Below, piece after piece: positions 20,195 to 31,390 of a DNA stretch of 64,000 bases. The translations under genes and the position numbers were made by a program. Within the stretch, counting starts at the first letter, position 1. Each line of letters begins with the position of its first letter. The stretch comes from Acanthosepion lycidas (lineage: Eukaryota > Mollusca > Cephalopoda > Sepiida > Sepiidae): contig OZ010580.1 in NCBI GenBank assembly GCA_963932145.1, forward strand, positions 5,611,103 to 5,675,102. The letters are read 5' to 3'. The notes below the pieces were generated by a model. It was given only the letters and a program-made list of their open reading frames with translations. It did no database searches and had not been told where the DNA came from.

Positions 20195-20625
20195 GTGACA
20201 TCTGTCCTTCTTTAAGGCAGCGAATGTTGATGGATTTCTTCAAAGATGAAAAAGAGACTCGAGGCGACAGAGATGTGGTTCTACAGAAGGATGCTAAGGA
20301 TATCATGGACCGAGCGTGTGAGCAACGATGAGATCAGAGAGGTTGCAAACAAGGAGGAGGCTTATACTTAAGGCAGCTGAAGTCTCTGGGACACATAACG
20401 AGTTAGGAGGGGCTGCAGAATTTGATACTCACAGGTCGAATAGAGGGAAAAAGAGAAAGGAAAACAACGCGTGTCATACCCTTGCGGACTTAAGCAAGTG
20501 AATGACAGAACGTGGTCTGGTGGTGGGGGAGGAAGCAGAGGGAAGGAATTTGTTGAGAGCTGCAAGGCATAGAAGGAGGTGGAGGACCATGATCGCCTAC
20601 GTCCTGAAAGGACATGGCACATAAA
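20195..20625 (+). pseudogene. LINE-RTE ORF2 C-terminus with natural stop
   Basis: Translation gives DVVLQKDAKDIMDR (decayed RRML.I.W), then shifted frames with EGKKRK-like basic patch and finally RRRWRTMIAYVLKGHGT followed by TAA at about 20620. The DR.WR.(M/I)IAYVL..HGT ending matches the end of the other LINE-RTE copies, so this is the natural C-terminus. At least three stops precede it. Confidence 0.75.
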
Positions 20626-20939
20626 AAGAAAGAATGTTTTAACTAATAGTGACTCGATTTTCGAACGCAGGATATGTATAAATTCTTGATATATATGCAC
20701 AAAAATACGGTTGAATATTCGGGGTATAAGGGAAATGTATATTCTAAAATATTTTTGTGAAGGAATTTCTTCATCTGTGAGGAATTGTTTAGCATTTACT
20801 GTCATATACAAGATTGGATACCAGCGCTTTTTTTTTTGTTTCTTGGGACAGATGCCGACTCTTTTATACTTTTGCTTAGCTTCTGAAAGGGATCTTTTGA
20901 TATTGTTCTATGCTTTCAGATTTCCCGGTCACACTTTCT

Positions 20940-21118
20940 ATTGTTACTATACGACTCATCACCATAAGAGGGGACCTAAATCTCCATCAATAATGTAAAT
21001 GGCGATAACAACTGAATTTGAGAAACCTGTTTTCTTGAAAAATTGTTTTAAGAGAAAATTTTTTTTTATAAATTTCAGCAGTACTGGTTGTTCGGTCAGT
21101 GAATGCCAAATGTTTCCC
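20940..21118 (+). repeat. Second copy of the 17.1-kb dispersed repeat
   Basis: ATGGCGATAACAACTGAATT, TTGAAAAATTGTTTTAAGAG and CGGTCAGTGAATGCCAAATG match the repeat at 17118-17431 in the same order. Only one of the two tandem units is present here. Confidence 0.5.
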
Positions 21119-21469
21119 AGCTAATATTACCATTATTGTGGCCCTTGTGTTGTCGAAGACTGGTTAGAAATCTTCTCTCACAGGTCACTGCTAATGAATT
21201 CAATTTACTTAGTAGCCTATTATCACCATCATCATGTCCTTGTAGATCTGATCATAAAAAATAAATAAATCGCACTATACTAGAGCGTATACGGTAATAC
21301 AATTGTTCTTGTATATTTTTCTTCTGTTGTGTTTGCAAGTTTGTTTTTTTTAGATACTAGAATGATCTCCCTTGCGGTGTCTTCATTATAACAATGGCGG
21401 AGTTTTCGAAAGTGTTTATAAAGCCATAAGGTGAAAAAATGGATTGTGAAAGAACGGAGTATAACAAGA

Positions 21470-21738
21470 ATATATTAAAGATGGCTAGATGTAGTCGTAA
21501 ATTTTATGCTAACAATTTTTCTCGCACTTCTCGCTTGTGGAACTCCCTTCCGACTATGTTTCCAGTCAACTTTAATCCCCCAAAATTTAAATGCAATGTC
21601 AATCGCTATCTACTGTCCTCCTGATTATTTTATTTTCTCTTCTCGCTCATTAGTAATGTTTGTGTTCCTAATTCGTCCACATCTAGTAATCCTTTGTGTC
21701 TTAGTGGCTCTGCTGCCTTTGTTGGGGTGAATTCGATT
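21470..21738 (+). pseudogene. LINE-J ORF2 3' end
   Basis: MARCSRKFYANNF, SRTSRLWNSLPTMF and KFKCNVNRYLLSS end at the stop at 21622-21624, the natural end of LINE-J. The 3' UTR follows with TCTTAGTGGCTCTGCTGCCT / TTGTTGGGGTGAA. Only about 60 codons remain. Confidence 0.75.
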
Positions 21739-21740
21739 AA

Positions 21741-22285
21741 ATATATACCGGGTCCATCCCATAAAATGTTTAATATTTAAAAAAACCGCTAGACTAATTG
21801 AATTTCGTTTTCCCAAGTTTTCAAATAAGACATTTAGCCATGTAAGAATCACTGAAAAACCCTTAGAGTTATTTAGAAGAGAACAGGTTAAAATCATTTT
21901 GTGTCAGCTCCGTTATGTCTTTCCAAATGAGCAATGAGAAAAAAAGATCATTCAGGCCTTCAGTAATGGTACCAACATTCATACTCTGGCTTCCCTCTTC
22001 AAAATTCATTCAAGAACCATCAAGTGAACGGTGAATAAGTTAAAAAAAAAAAGAGAGAATAATAGAGAGGAGAATTAGACTAGGTAGGTTACAACAGCAA
22101 GAGAGCTCATCATTTCAACTTAGAGCTAAATAAATTCTTATTGTTCAAAGTAGATTCCAATAGTGTTATAAAAAACCTCGGAAAATTCCAGTAAGATATC
22201 TTTGATCATTTCTAATGCACAACAGTTCAAAGCTAAAATCTAACAATTGGACAATCTTGCTGTTACACCCGGTATATAAAAACTC
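21741..22285 (+). mobile_element. Tc1/mariner-like relic with N-terminal HTH remnant
   Basis: The ends read TATATACCGGGT (left) and ACCCGGTATATA (right), a short inverted repeat at TA. Inside, 21935-22040 translates to IIQAFSNGTNIHTLASLFKI followed by H.RTIK, then a stop, then VNKLKKK. This looks like the helix-turn-helix DNA-binding start of a Tc1/mariner transposase. The catalytic domain is absent, so this is a dead deletion derivative. Confidence 0.5.
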
Positions 22286-24317
22286 ACATGTCTAAGCTTA
22301 ATAATAGTAAGGACTTAAAATATCACACCTTTTTTTGACAGCATGAGTAAATTGGTAGGTATTTTAAATGACATTAAAATTTAAAATGTTAATACTTCGA
22401 CATCAAAAATAAAATTTATTTGACTCTCAGAATATTTGGGGTCTACGGTGCTGAAATGGATAAAGAACATCTTTTAAATCTCATTTAAACAATTGTTTTT
22501 TTCGCCCCATTCTCCCTTTTCTAGTTTATTCAATGAAGTTATTGTTTGCAAACCACTGAATTGGATTTGTATAAATAAAGCAATAATTAATAAACGACTT
22601 GACATTTCAAATGATAATTGCTAAGAACAACTACTTGATTTTATGTGATTAATTATTTAACAACGAATACTAAGCAGTGATTGATTTTTTGGCAAACTTG
22701 GACTTTCCTTCCCGCAAAAAACGGAGTGTCAAAAGAACATTTTTTTCCCCATTTATACCGCTATTATTTAAATTACCTTCACTTCTAAGTAATGCTTCTT
22801 TAAAAACGATTAGAATTGTAATAAAACGTAAACATGAAAGTGAATTTTGACATTTACTGGAGAATTGAGAATAAAAATAATAAGCCCTATTAGATTGTAT
22901 ATTTACACTATTATATTGTATGGTTGGCAAAACATTGTGTATTTGTCAATTGATTCAAACTTTATAAAATACTAAATAGGAATTAAATATAGTATATAAT
23001 TTAACTCTGTAGGTGAAAAAACAACTGAGATAGTGATATTTAAATTTTGTGACTATTTTCCAAAATTCACCTTTTTGGCAGGTTCAAAGGGAACCCTTTG
23101 ACCTAGAGATATAAAATAGGTACCATTCAATTTTTAACATGAAGCTCGGTGATGGTCAGACCCTTGTTAATTTGACGCCGAATGAGACCCTAGCTTTATT
23201 TTAAAAATAGTGTGTTGTTCGCGTGTGTGGGGGGGGGGCATTTTTTATAGCCAATATTCTCTTTTGTATACTTGTTGTTAGCATAACTTTTCGGTCGATC
23301 AATGCTTTGACCCTCATCATGTGTATTCAAGGAAAAGAACCTGACGAAAGCTGAAGAATTTTCTTCTCAGTCGCTTTATGTTAAAAAAACCCAAAACCAA
23401 AACCCAAAATTCTACAGCAAAAGAAAAACAAAAATAAACGAGTGGTAAAATAAATATAATATTTACAATGTTAGTGAAATATCTGTTGCTTGATTAATGA
23501 GCAAAAAAAAAAAAAAAAAAAGAAAAAAGAAAAAAAGCAACTATGTCTTTATAAACCTTATCTCTCGAGAGGAAACTTTCTCAAATTCGGAAAAATAAAC
23601 ACAGATCGCATTTTACCCTAAAGAGAACATTTGGTATAACGTTACGACGAAATATTTTTATGTAAACTTTCCCAAGATGCATAAGACAAATATTCTATTA
23701 AGAAACTTAGAACTGTCTTTGCTCAGTGTTTCGCTCTTTGAGCTGTTCCTTGTTCAATATTCTAAGACCAATTTCAAACAAAACACAATCATATATAAAG
23801 AAATCTGTCTATTTCATGGCACAGATGAAAACAGCGCGCATCACGGTAACAAAGGCGAGTTTTAATGCTAAAATAGGTTTCGTAAATAAACTCAAGAAGC
23901 GTTGTTCATCATTCAAGACAAAATAGAATAATGACCTTTGTCAATTTATTTATGCATTCCTTAAAATTTGCTACATTTACGGTGGAAGAAAACTGGAGTT
24001 TTACACGTTAAGCGATCATTAAAATCGAATGTCGTACGGGCTTTTGTGAGAGAAGAATACATAGTCGGTGAAATTCAGTAAAATATGTTTGAATTATTGT
24101 CGAAATATACGATCTGATGATAGTTTAAAGGCGGGAACATATGCAATGCCGGTTCTATGTTTACACGGTTGATATCTATTTAATTCCAAAAGAATATGAA
24201 TTGCGGAACCGGCAAATCATCCCCACAAAATCCAAGTTTTAAAAAGTGCTCGATATATTTAATTCAAATTATAGAGTAGTATGAGAACAAATATATTATT
24301 TGTGTGCATATATATAA
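22286..24317. other. No gene seen
   Basis: About 2 kb of AT-rich DNA with a G-run at 23229-23238 and an A-run at 23502-23536. Short frames only; nothing recognised on either strand. Confidence 0.45.
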
Positions 24318-24533
24318 CATAAAAATGAAACTCAATTGTACCGGATTTTTATGGCCATCTCACTCCCCGGTATAAATTCCCTGGAGCTTGTCAATATTAA
24401 AACGTGTGATTAAAAAAAAAAAAAAAAAAAAAAAAAATAAATCAAACGTTTTAGTTTTGACAAGCTCCAGGGAATTTATCCCGGAGAGCGAAATGGCCAT
24501 AAAAGTGGGGTACAATTGAGTTTCAATTTTATG
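24318..24533. mobile_element. Foldback element, 216 bp
   Basis: CATAAAAATGAAACTCAATT at the left and AATTGAGTTTCAATTTTATG at the right begin arms of about 95 bases. They share ATGGCCAT, TCCCTGGAGCTTGTCAA and AACGT..GATT with about ten mismatches, and the centre is a long A-run. A non-autonomous hairpin MITE is the simplest reading. It has no coding capacity. Confidence 0.8.
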
Positions 24534-24814
24534 TAATTCATTTCTATGCTCTATAATAAATATACTAAGCTCTCTTTTGTGGATCAGTTTTAATATTTTA
24601 TGTTTATAGAATTCACTTGGATTACTTACCCACGAATATAATTATTTTAAAAAAATATGATTCTTTCGCTACATAAGAGTTCTCATGTTTCAAAAACAGA
24701 TTTCCTAAATTTCTATATATTTGCACACATACATACATACATACTACGTCTGGCAGTAATGTTTCTGGTCGGAAGATTGAAGGTTCTGAGGGATATAGAA
24801 TCACTTCTCAATTA

Positions 24815-25262
24815 GTGTTACTCCCAGGTCCACCCTGACCCGGGGTATTAGCACTTGTTAGGGTCCCAGCTATAGGCAAATAGTGAATTCCTCCCGCCAC
24901 CAAAAAAAGTACATATTTATAGTAAAATGATCAGCAATACATTTTTATAGGAAAAGAAAAATCAATACAACACTAAATGAAGGTATAAAAAGACATCTTT
25001 ATAGTATAATTGCCAGCAATACATATTTGCAGTGAAATTATCAGCAATACATTTTTTAAAAATCACCAACGATACACTTTATCATTTACAAACTATATAT
25101 CTGAAAAAAAAAAAAAAAAGAAAGAAAAGGAGTTTGCTGTGAAAGTATGTACAAAATAGCTTTTATTTGAAAGTAGAAAATTGCATTCCGAATATTTAGA
25201 TTTCAACATTAAATAACCAATAGAGGTTGATATGCCGCTAAACAAAGTCAACCAATCAACAG
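24815..25262 (+). repeat. Dispersed element G, long copy
   Basis: Starts CAGGTCCACCCTGACCC / GTTAGGGTCCCAGCTATAGG and ends with the shared tail AATATTTAGATTTCAACATT...GTTGATATGCCGCTAAAC. The centre holds several variants of ACATATTTATAGTAAAAT.A.CAGCAATAC. The copy at 37425-37775 has the same order. Non-coding; probably a SINE-like or MITE-like unit. Confidence 0.55.
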
Positions 25263-25446
25263 ACATACACACACACGGTACCACCATCAGGAGCTAGAAT
25301 CGTATGGTGTACAGACTTTAGTAACTACCCTTTATGTGACGTGCCATCAGTGTGCAAGAAATCTGAATAAATCACTTTGAAGGATATAGTGGAAATTGGA
25401 CATTTTCAAGGTTGGATTCCCGGAAATTCTCACACGCACATGCGAG

Positions 25447-25620
25447 ACTCGATCAATAAGTCCGTAACACGACACAGCTGTTAGCGTTATTTTGACTTGA
25501 AAATTTAACTGCATTCTGATCGATAAAGTTGGCGAAAAGTTGAATTAAATGCATTGAGAAAAGAAGGAAATTATGTTGAAACTACATGTTTTTATCATCG
25601 GATTACGGACTTGATTCACT
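25447..25620 (+). mobile_element. Short mariner-like deletion derivative
   Basis: ATAAGTCCGTAAC near the left edge and its near-complement GATTACGGACTTGAT at the right edge form short inverted ends. The inner 25515-25575 part resembles the final residues of a mariner transposase (a GEKLN...KCIEK-like ending across frames). About 170 bases in total. The assignment is tentative. Confidence 0.35.
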
Positions 25621-26144
25621 CACAAGGTCTAGTTGGGCAGCAGGTTATACGTTGACTGCGTAGACGAAAGAAAAGGGCGAGCAGACACGTCTTGTGAGTT
25701 GAATTCAATAAAATATTTGAATGAATACTTGTTGCCAAAGTAACACTCACGCGCACACACACACATTTTATATATTTAGGCAGCATATCTTCATTCAAGT
25801 ATGTTTAGCTGAATAATCAAGACATATTATGTCTTTTTATTTTAATCTTCTCAAATTCACGGATTAATTTCTTAGTGCTGTTACAAAACTGAGTAAGAAA
25901 GACATAGTAGTTTTGGTTATTTGTTTTATTTTCCCAAGTACTTTCAATCCCACCCAAAGATCATTTTCAGGAGTGAATTAGTGTAATTGATAGTTTTGAA
26001 TGTTTTTTTGTAAATATGCATGGACTCCCTCTGTTATAGTAAGGATATGTAATGGAGGTAAATTAATTTAATTTTTTTTTATTGTTCGGAGTGTTTGTCC
26101 TCATTTGTTTTATTGGTATATTCAAATTGTTCTAGAACATTCTA

Positions 26145-26275
26145 CCTCAGTGGACTAAATCGGTTCGAATTTCTAACGTATACCACCTGAAGAAAGTTGG
26201 ACCGTACAGCGGCCGAGACTTCGTGAATATGGCAAGAAAGAGGACAACATTCCGAACGATGTGAATAGTTGCAAT
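26145..26275 (+). repeat. SINE-4, 3' half
   Basis: ACCACCTGAAGAAAGTTGGA, CGTACAGCGGCCGAGAC and ATATGGCAAGAAAGAGGACA followed by GATGTGAATAG align with the 3' half of SINE-4. The head is missing. The GAAA of the family motif has become GAGA here. Confidence 0.5.
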
Positions 26276-26357
26276 ACATAGTCAGAAATATAGACAGACA
26301 TATCCATGTATCTTAATCAGCTACATGACAAATATTTTGTTTGTACTAAGCTTCTCT

Positions 26358-26359
<2 letters not shown>

Positions 26360-26404
<45 letters not shown>

Positions 26405-26594
26405 GTGGTCTTTAAAACCATGCTATCGCTTAGCTGGAAAGTGGTTTGTCAGATTAAAAAGTAAAGACAGGTTCCCTTTTGTCGTTTCTTTGTTTCAGAG
26501 GAAAAAATAAATATTTAAACAAGTTTACTCACTAATATATATATATATATATATATATATAACACAGGATGTGGCAGAAATACCTCCCACGCAC

Positions 26595-26626
<32 letters not shown>

Positions 26627-26645
26627 CGTGTGTGTATGTGTATGT
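26360..26645. repeat. Three TA tracts and a TG-rich tract
   Basis: TA runs at about 26360-26401, 26537-26561 and 26597-26617, the last passing into alternating TGTGTGCGTG. Between them lies a 135-base unassigned segment. Confidence 0.8.
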
Positions 26646-26685
26646 GTGTGTAATGGCCTCTCTCATCAGTTTCGATCTGACAACC

Positions 26686-27510
26686 TCAGTTTTTATGTTT
26701 GTGTCTTATGTGACATTTCGGACCCGCTAGTGACCTCCATACAAGTCTACATATTGTGCAACAGCGAGGATCTCGGGATATAGCAACAGGAATATTTGCT
26801 GACGCTTTTCGCCATTGTCTTTCATCTCTTAACCAGTCAATACAACTGATTTCGAAATTTCTGATAACTTTGGCACAACTATCTGCAGGCATTTCTATCC
26901 AGGGCAACTAGCTCAAAGTTAGTATAAGGCACATTGGCAGCTGAGAAGTTTGTCAGTTTATTTTTTATAGTTGAGTCACGGTCATCCAGTTGTTCTTTTT
27001 TCCAATGTCAAGCGGCTTATATATGAGCATCTTAAGTATTCTGTTGTCACTCATCCTTGCAATATGGCCAGTCAGCGAAGTTGTGACTTTATCAGGAAAG
27101 TCTCAATTCTACCAATTTTTTCATTTTGCGTGAAGATCCGCATTGGACACCCTATCGTCAAAAGTATAGCCACAGATCGGGCGTAGATAACTTTTGAGGA
27201 AGACATCCAGGTGATTGATATGGCACCTAACTGGGGTCTACGATTTTGAACCGCACAACAGTGTAGTCAAAACGGCTGCTCCATAAACCGGTATTTTAGT
27301 GTCTAATTTGATACCTCTCATTCCATAGGCGGCGGCAAAGCTTTCGAAATGCACTTGTAGTTCTGGCCATTAGATTTATTATTTCGTCATCAATGGATGT
27401 ATTCATCTTGCTTCCTAAATATGTAAATGACTGCACATACTTCAAGTTCTTCCCATCAATCTGCATTGAAATGTCTGGGAATTGATGAAATGGTGGAGGT
27501 TGTTTGACTG
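26686..27510 (-). pseudogene. LINE-Z ORF2 C-terminal region with zinc finger
   Basis: Minus-strand translation from 27440 down gives NTSIDDEIINLMARTTSAFR, KLCRRLWNERYQIRH, then in shifted frames SNADLH and SLTGHIARMSDNRILKMLIY (a GH..RM.D.R..K..LY motif), and ends at 26686 with IDWLRDERQWRKA and CTICRLVWRSLAGPKCHIRH. Order and motifs fit the post-RT region of a third non-LTR LINE group that ends in a C2H2-type finger. Frameshifts separate the parts. Confidence 0.7.
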
Positions 27511-28100
27511 CTTTCGAGGAGACGGAGGCTGGTGGATTAACTCCATATTTTTATGCTACTAATAAGGCCAAAAGCTTTTCATGTAGCAGAGAAATAGCCG
27601 GCTATTCGTTTCCGAGCACACCCGTCTGCCGGTGTGGTTAGCAAATCCCTATGACAGACGCCCACTCAAGATGCCCGTCCGAATAATATAATTGAATTGA
27701 TAATATTTCAGAAAGGAAATCTGGAAAAGGGCACTGGGTGAGACATTAGTGGTTAAAACAATGAACATGAAAATAATCATTAAAATAATTCATGAAATAA
27801 AACTTTCTTTTTTTTTTCTACCGTTAACTCTGATGGCTGAGGTTGTAATAGTATAAGATACATATTGCTTCAACATCGGAGTACGAATTCAAAACTTGTT
27901 AAAACTAATAATTATCGAATGTTTCGTCAACAAAATCTATGAAGGGAAAATATATTTAAGAGATTTAGATTTCATAAAACCTAGGGATTATATAATCAAA
28001 ATACGTAAAAATTAGCAGAATTGAACGTATTTTTAAAGCGAGTAGAACTTTTTTTACAAGAAAGTGCTCAACAGAAACTAGAGCGAGAATAATCCACTTG
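27511..28100. other. No gene; SINE-3 scrap
   Basis: At 27615-27670 the phrase CCCGTCTGCCGGTGTGGTTA / GCAAATCCCTATGACAGACG resembles the start of SINE-3 copies. The rest is unassigned AT-rich DNA. Confidence 0.35.
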
Positions 28101-28178
28101 TTCTCTCGACCGACTTCAAAGATTCGCGGAAGCTAATGAAGCCCTGGCTCTGCGAATCTTTGAAGTTGATTGAGAGAA
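28101..28178. repeat. Small perfect-like hairpin
   Basis: Left arm TTCTCTCGACCGACTTCAAA continuing GATTCGCGGAAGC, right arm GCTCTGCGAATCTTTGAAGT continuing TGATTGAGAGAA. About 32-base arms with a 14-base loop and about five mismatches. Could be a tiny MITE or a hairpin RNA. Confidence 0.6.
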
Positions 28179-28192
28179 TCGGATTCACCTTT

Positions 28193-28194
<2 letters not shown>

Positions 28195-28245
<51 letters not shown>

Positions 28246-28606
28246 GTATAAAATATGTTCAATTAAGAGATTACATTCAATAAAAACTAGTGATTATATA
28301 TATAACTTTTAAAATTTTCTATTCAAATAGCCAGAGTAATTTAGCTATTATACGTATAAGCTCAAGTATTTAGACATAAGGACATATAAAATGTATGTAA
28401 ACATGTACAGCACTCAACAGACAGCGAGATATAGGGGGGGTGAATGGAGAGGTAGTGAGTAAGAAGTAGGGCTAGGTAGGTAAGGAAAGAGAGAGGTGGA
28501 GAAGAGAGGTTGGTGCACAAACAACTAACCTATCATTAGTGTAGTTTTTTCATCATTACCCTTCCTTACCCAGCTCACCCAATTCACTAAAGAGTAGAGA
28601 ATAAAA

Positions 28607-28647
<41 letters not shown>

Positions 28648-28859
28648 TTAGATATGCAGCAAAAGAGAATTATTGATTTTGAATTTCTATACAGCTACAG
28701 TACGGGGGGTAGGTGAGAAGATTTTATTTAAAAAAATGCATTATGGGATAGCAGTAATATCTATACATGTATAGACATGCATCTATGGAAAGTCTGTTTT
28801 TATCAGAATCTATTCAGCATCTGAGTGCATATCATAAGTTACAAACTCCGTTTTGTGGA

Positions 28860-28909
<50 letters not shown>
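28195..28909. repeat. Cluster of long (TA)n tracts
   Basis: TA runs of about 48, 36 and 49 bases at 28195, 28610 and 28861, in AT-rich DNA with a purine-rich stretch at 28430-28515. No gene in this interval. Confidence 0.9.
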
Positions 28910-28912
<3 letters not shown>

Positions 28913-29711
28913 ACTGTCCGCATTTACCTACGCATAAATTTGTAATAATAGAGTTATCTTTTTAGTAATTCTTCCGTATTCCAATTATAGGTAGGAATCT
29001 CCACTCAGACAGCTTATTCCTAACGGCTACTCGGATCAGACTCTTATGTGGAGTATTCCCTTAACATTAAAATCCTAACATTTTCAAATCAAAAGTTCAA
29101 TCATTATATATCCTACACATCCTCATAATCTTCCTTTCCTGCTTCCTCCTCTTACATTCATATAATTCAGTAATCCTCTATTTTGAGCGGCTCTCGAAAC
29201 TTGTATTGAGTGAATTTTAGTTAAAATAATTATATAAGACCACCAGATTTGGTACTACTGCATGGATTAAATTAGTCTTATGGTGCAGTGTCCAAGAGAG
29301 ATATTGCTTCAACATCGATTATTAGTTTGCTTAAAAACTTCATTCTGTTTCTGCGGTTAGGGGACATTTGGAATGTCCGGAATTGGTCAAGAGAAAAATC
29401 GTAATATTCTATCAGGCTAACGCTTGATTGCGTCTTTCTTTTGTGACCAGACAAAAAGAATTGTTACAGTTTGTCCGGCAAGTTTTTCACTCGTCCACCA
29501 TATTGGCAGGATAAACAGATAGAGAATGTGCCTAACGAACAAAAATTCAATTAACTGAAGAAAAAAAAAAAAAAAAAAAGAAAAAGATTGCAACCCAGAA
29601 CCGTTATTTGTCCAGAAAGATAAACAATTTCTAAGCTGATGAAATTATTAAGTGTTAAATGTAAAAAAACGTACCACATAGAAATATATTGTACAGTAAA
29701 GCCTCTTTCTA
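28910..29711. other. No gene seen
   Basis: AT-rich spacer. A-run at 29561-29579. Confidence 0.4.
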
Positions 29712-30027
29712 CTTTTTGTTTGTGTCGTGTCCGTGGTTGATCATGGCTCTCCACAACTTTCTGTCCTTTGTAGCTCTTAGGTTTGTTGTTTAGCTATTCC
29801 TCCTAATCACTGTACTGCTAAACATTTACACACGATCTAAATTACTCGCTGCTTTCCTCTGTCTCTCTCGCGTCCGTTATGCCCTGTGAGTATTAGATTC
29901 TCCAAACTCTCTTTCCAGAAATTTTAACCGTCTCTTTCTGATTCTAAGTATTTTTTTGTTTACAGTTTCTTTAAAACTTCCTCGTTATTCATATGTTCAG
30001 TCTGTGGTATTCTTAGCACTCGTCTGT

Positions 30028-30030
<3 letters not shown>
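29712..30030 (-). pseudogene. LINE-RTE ORF2 C-terminus
   Basis: Minus translation: RRVLRIPQTEHMNNEEVLKK, then after a stop LENLILTGHN, RERDRGKQRV and a KLWRAMI-like stretch before the end. These are the RR(M/V)L.IP, LENL.LTG and W.RA/MI landmarks of the LINE-RTE C-terminus. Several stops. Confidence 0.7.

Positions 30031-30067
<37 letters not shown>
30031..30067. repeat. (TA)n microsatellite
   Basis: Uninterrupted TA directly at the 5' edge of the LINE-RTE fragment. Confidence 0.95.
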
Positions 30068-30070
<3 letters not shown>

Positions 30071-30185
30071 GACCTAAATATCAGTTCTGCATTGTTTTCT
30101 TTGTTTCTAATGGTACATTATAACAATAGCAATTCCAAATGTAAATAATGCAAACAAAGTAGGTATTCTTGTATTACTTCGAACT

Positions 30186-30502
30186 TTTTTTTTTTTTTTA
30201 CAGACACAACGTTTCGATTAAATACAATTAATCGGCTGATGTGGGATTATCTTTTGATTAGTGTGAGATTTTGCCCTGCTGAATTGATGCTTCACTACCT
30301 GAACTCATGACCTCTAGATGACAGTAATACCTATATCCACTACGCCACCGTCCCCAAGGACATTAGTGATATTTTTTTAAAGCCTTTTATATTAATTTAG
30401 TATTAAGTTGGTGCAAAAATAATGTCGTTTTCTCACATGTGAGAAAACGACATTATTTTTGCACCAACCTAATATTTCATTTCTTAAATGAGTAATTGTT
30501 AA
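30186..30502 (-). repeat. SINE-6 (tRNA-derived) bounded by 22-bp direct repeats
   Basis: Minus strand: GACGGTGGCGTAGTGGATAT (A-box region), GTCATGAGTTCAGGTAG (B-box-like), a body with a CGATTAAT/ATTTAATCG hairpin and an A tail (T-run 30186-30199 on plus). The flanks are TATTCTTGTATTACTTCGAA+CT at 30164-30185 and the same with one change at 30503-30524, a target-site duplication of L1/RTE type. A mini-mariner palindrome sits inside. Confidence 0.65.
30403..30472. mobile_element. Mini-mariner palindromic MITE, copy 1 (70 bp)
   Basis: TTAAGTTGGTGCAAAAATAA at the left, ending ...TGCACCAACCTAA, flanked by TA on both sides. The arms run into each other with ATGTGAGAAAACGACA complementary to TGTCGTTTTCTCACAT, leaving essentially no loop, and one mismatch in 35. 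The end sequence resembles the human MADE1/Hsmar1 terminus (TTAGGTTGGTGCAAAAG). Confidence 0.9.
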
Positions 30503-30654
30503 TATTCTTGTATTATTTCGAACTATAGTTCTCATCTTGGTGGATATCAGTCAGTTAGGGGCCATACGTGATACACGCTTGGGCAACCATGTCATTTCGA
30601 TTCATGACTGACTAGGCAGAAGACTTTCTCACAATAGATTGCTATTGCTTTCTG

Positions 30655-30836
30655 CGACAGACTGGTTGCCAACCAAGGCTATAGGACCCAGTCTGTTTTG
30701 CTATTCAACCCATAGCTGGGGAGAGGAAGAGAAGAGATGGATTCATACCTTTCCTGACGATATTTGCGCGCAAGTGAATGTAACGAACCTGGTTCTACTG
30801 ATTTCTCATTTCGAGTCATTGTCTGTTAACAATAGT
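30655..30836 (-). repeat. SINE-2, head-to-middle fragment
   Basis: Contains, on plus, CAACCAAGGCTATAGGACCC, TATTCAACCCATAGCTGGGG, ATGGATTCATACCTTTCC and a decayed tRNA-like head, in the inverted order of the copy at 35138. Confidence 0.6.
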
Positions 30837-30999
30837 GTAAATAAAGCAACTAACATTAAGATGAAAAAAATATTAGTCAAACATTAATAGTAACTTATAA
30901 TTACTTATCTGAGGAAATGGATTGTAATAATTATTTCTGAGAGTGAATATTACTTTAATATTTCTTTAGAGAATAATGTTTTTTTTTATATATAAAAGG

Positions 31000-31145
31000 C
31001 CTACTCATTAATCTATAGTTGGAGGAGGAGATGGGTTCATGCCTTTCTTTCTTAAATGAATTTAACGAACCCGACTAAAATTCGAACTCGGCTCTACCGA
31101 TTTCTCATTCCGAGCCGTTATCCACTACACCACGCTAACACCCTG
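31000..31145 (-). repeat. SINE-1/2-type tRNA-like head and body
   Basis: Minus: GTGGTGTAGTGGATAACGGC (A-box region), GCCGAGTTCGAATTTTAG (B box), GTCGGGTTCGTTAAATTC, GGCATGAACCCATCTCC. No 5S head and no tail, so assignment between the two related groups is open. Confidence 0.6.
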
Positions 31146-31390
31146 GTGGATATAGATGCTATTAAAATAATGAAGGTATGAGATTAATTTCTAGATTAAA
31201 AGATAGAGTCTTATGTAATAATTTCCATCTCGAGAAAATCTGGATTGCGCACTGAAATATGCTGACCGTAACAACTAAGACGGGAATCATACAATGAAGA
31301 AAAAGGCAGAATCATTATAATAATTGAACAAGATGATAAAAGGCCAGAGAATGCAATGGCAAAAATAACAACAAAGATGAAGATACCAGT

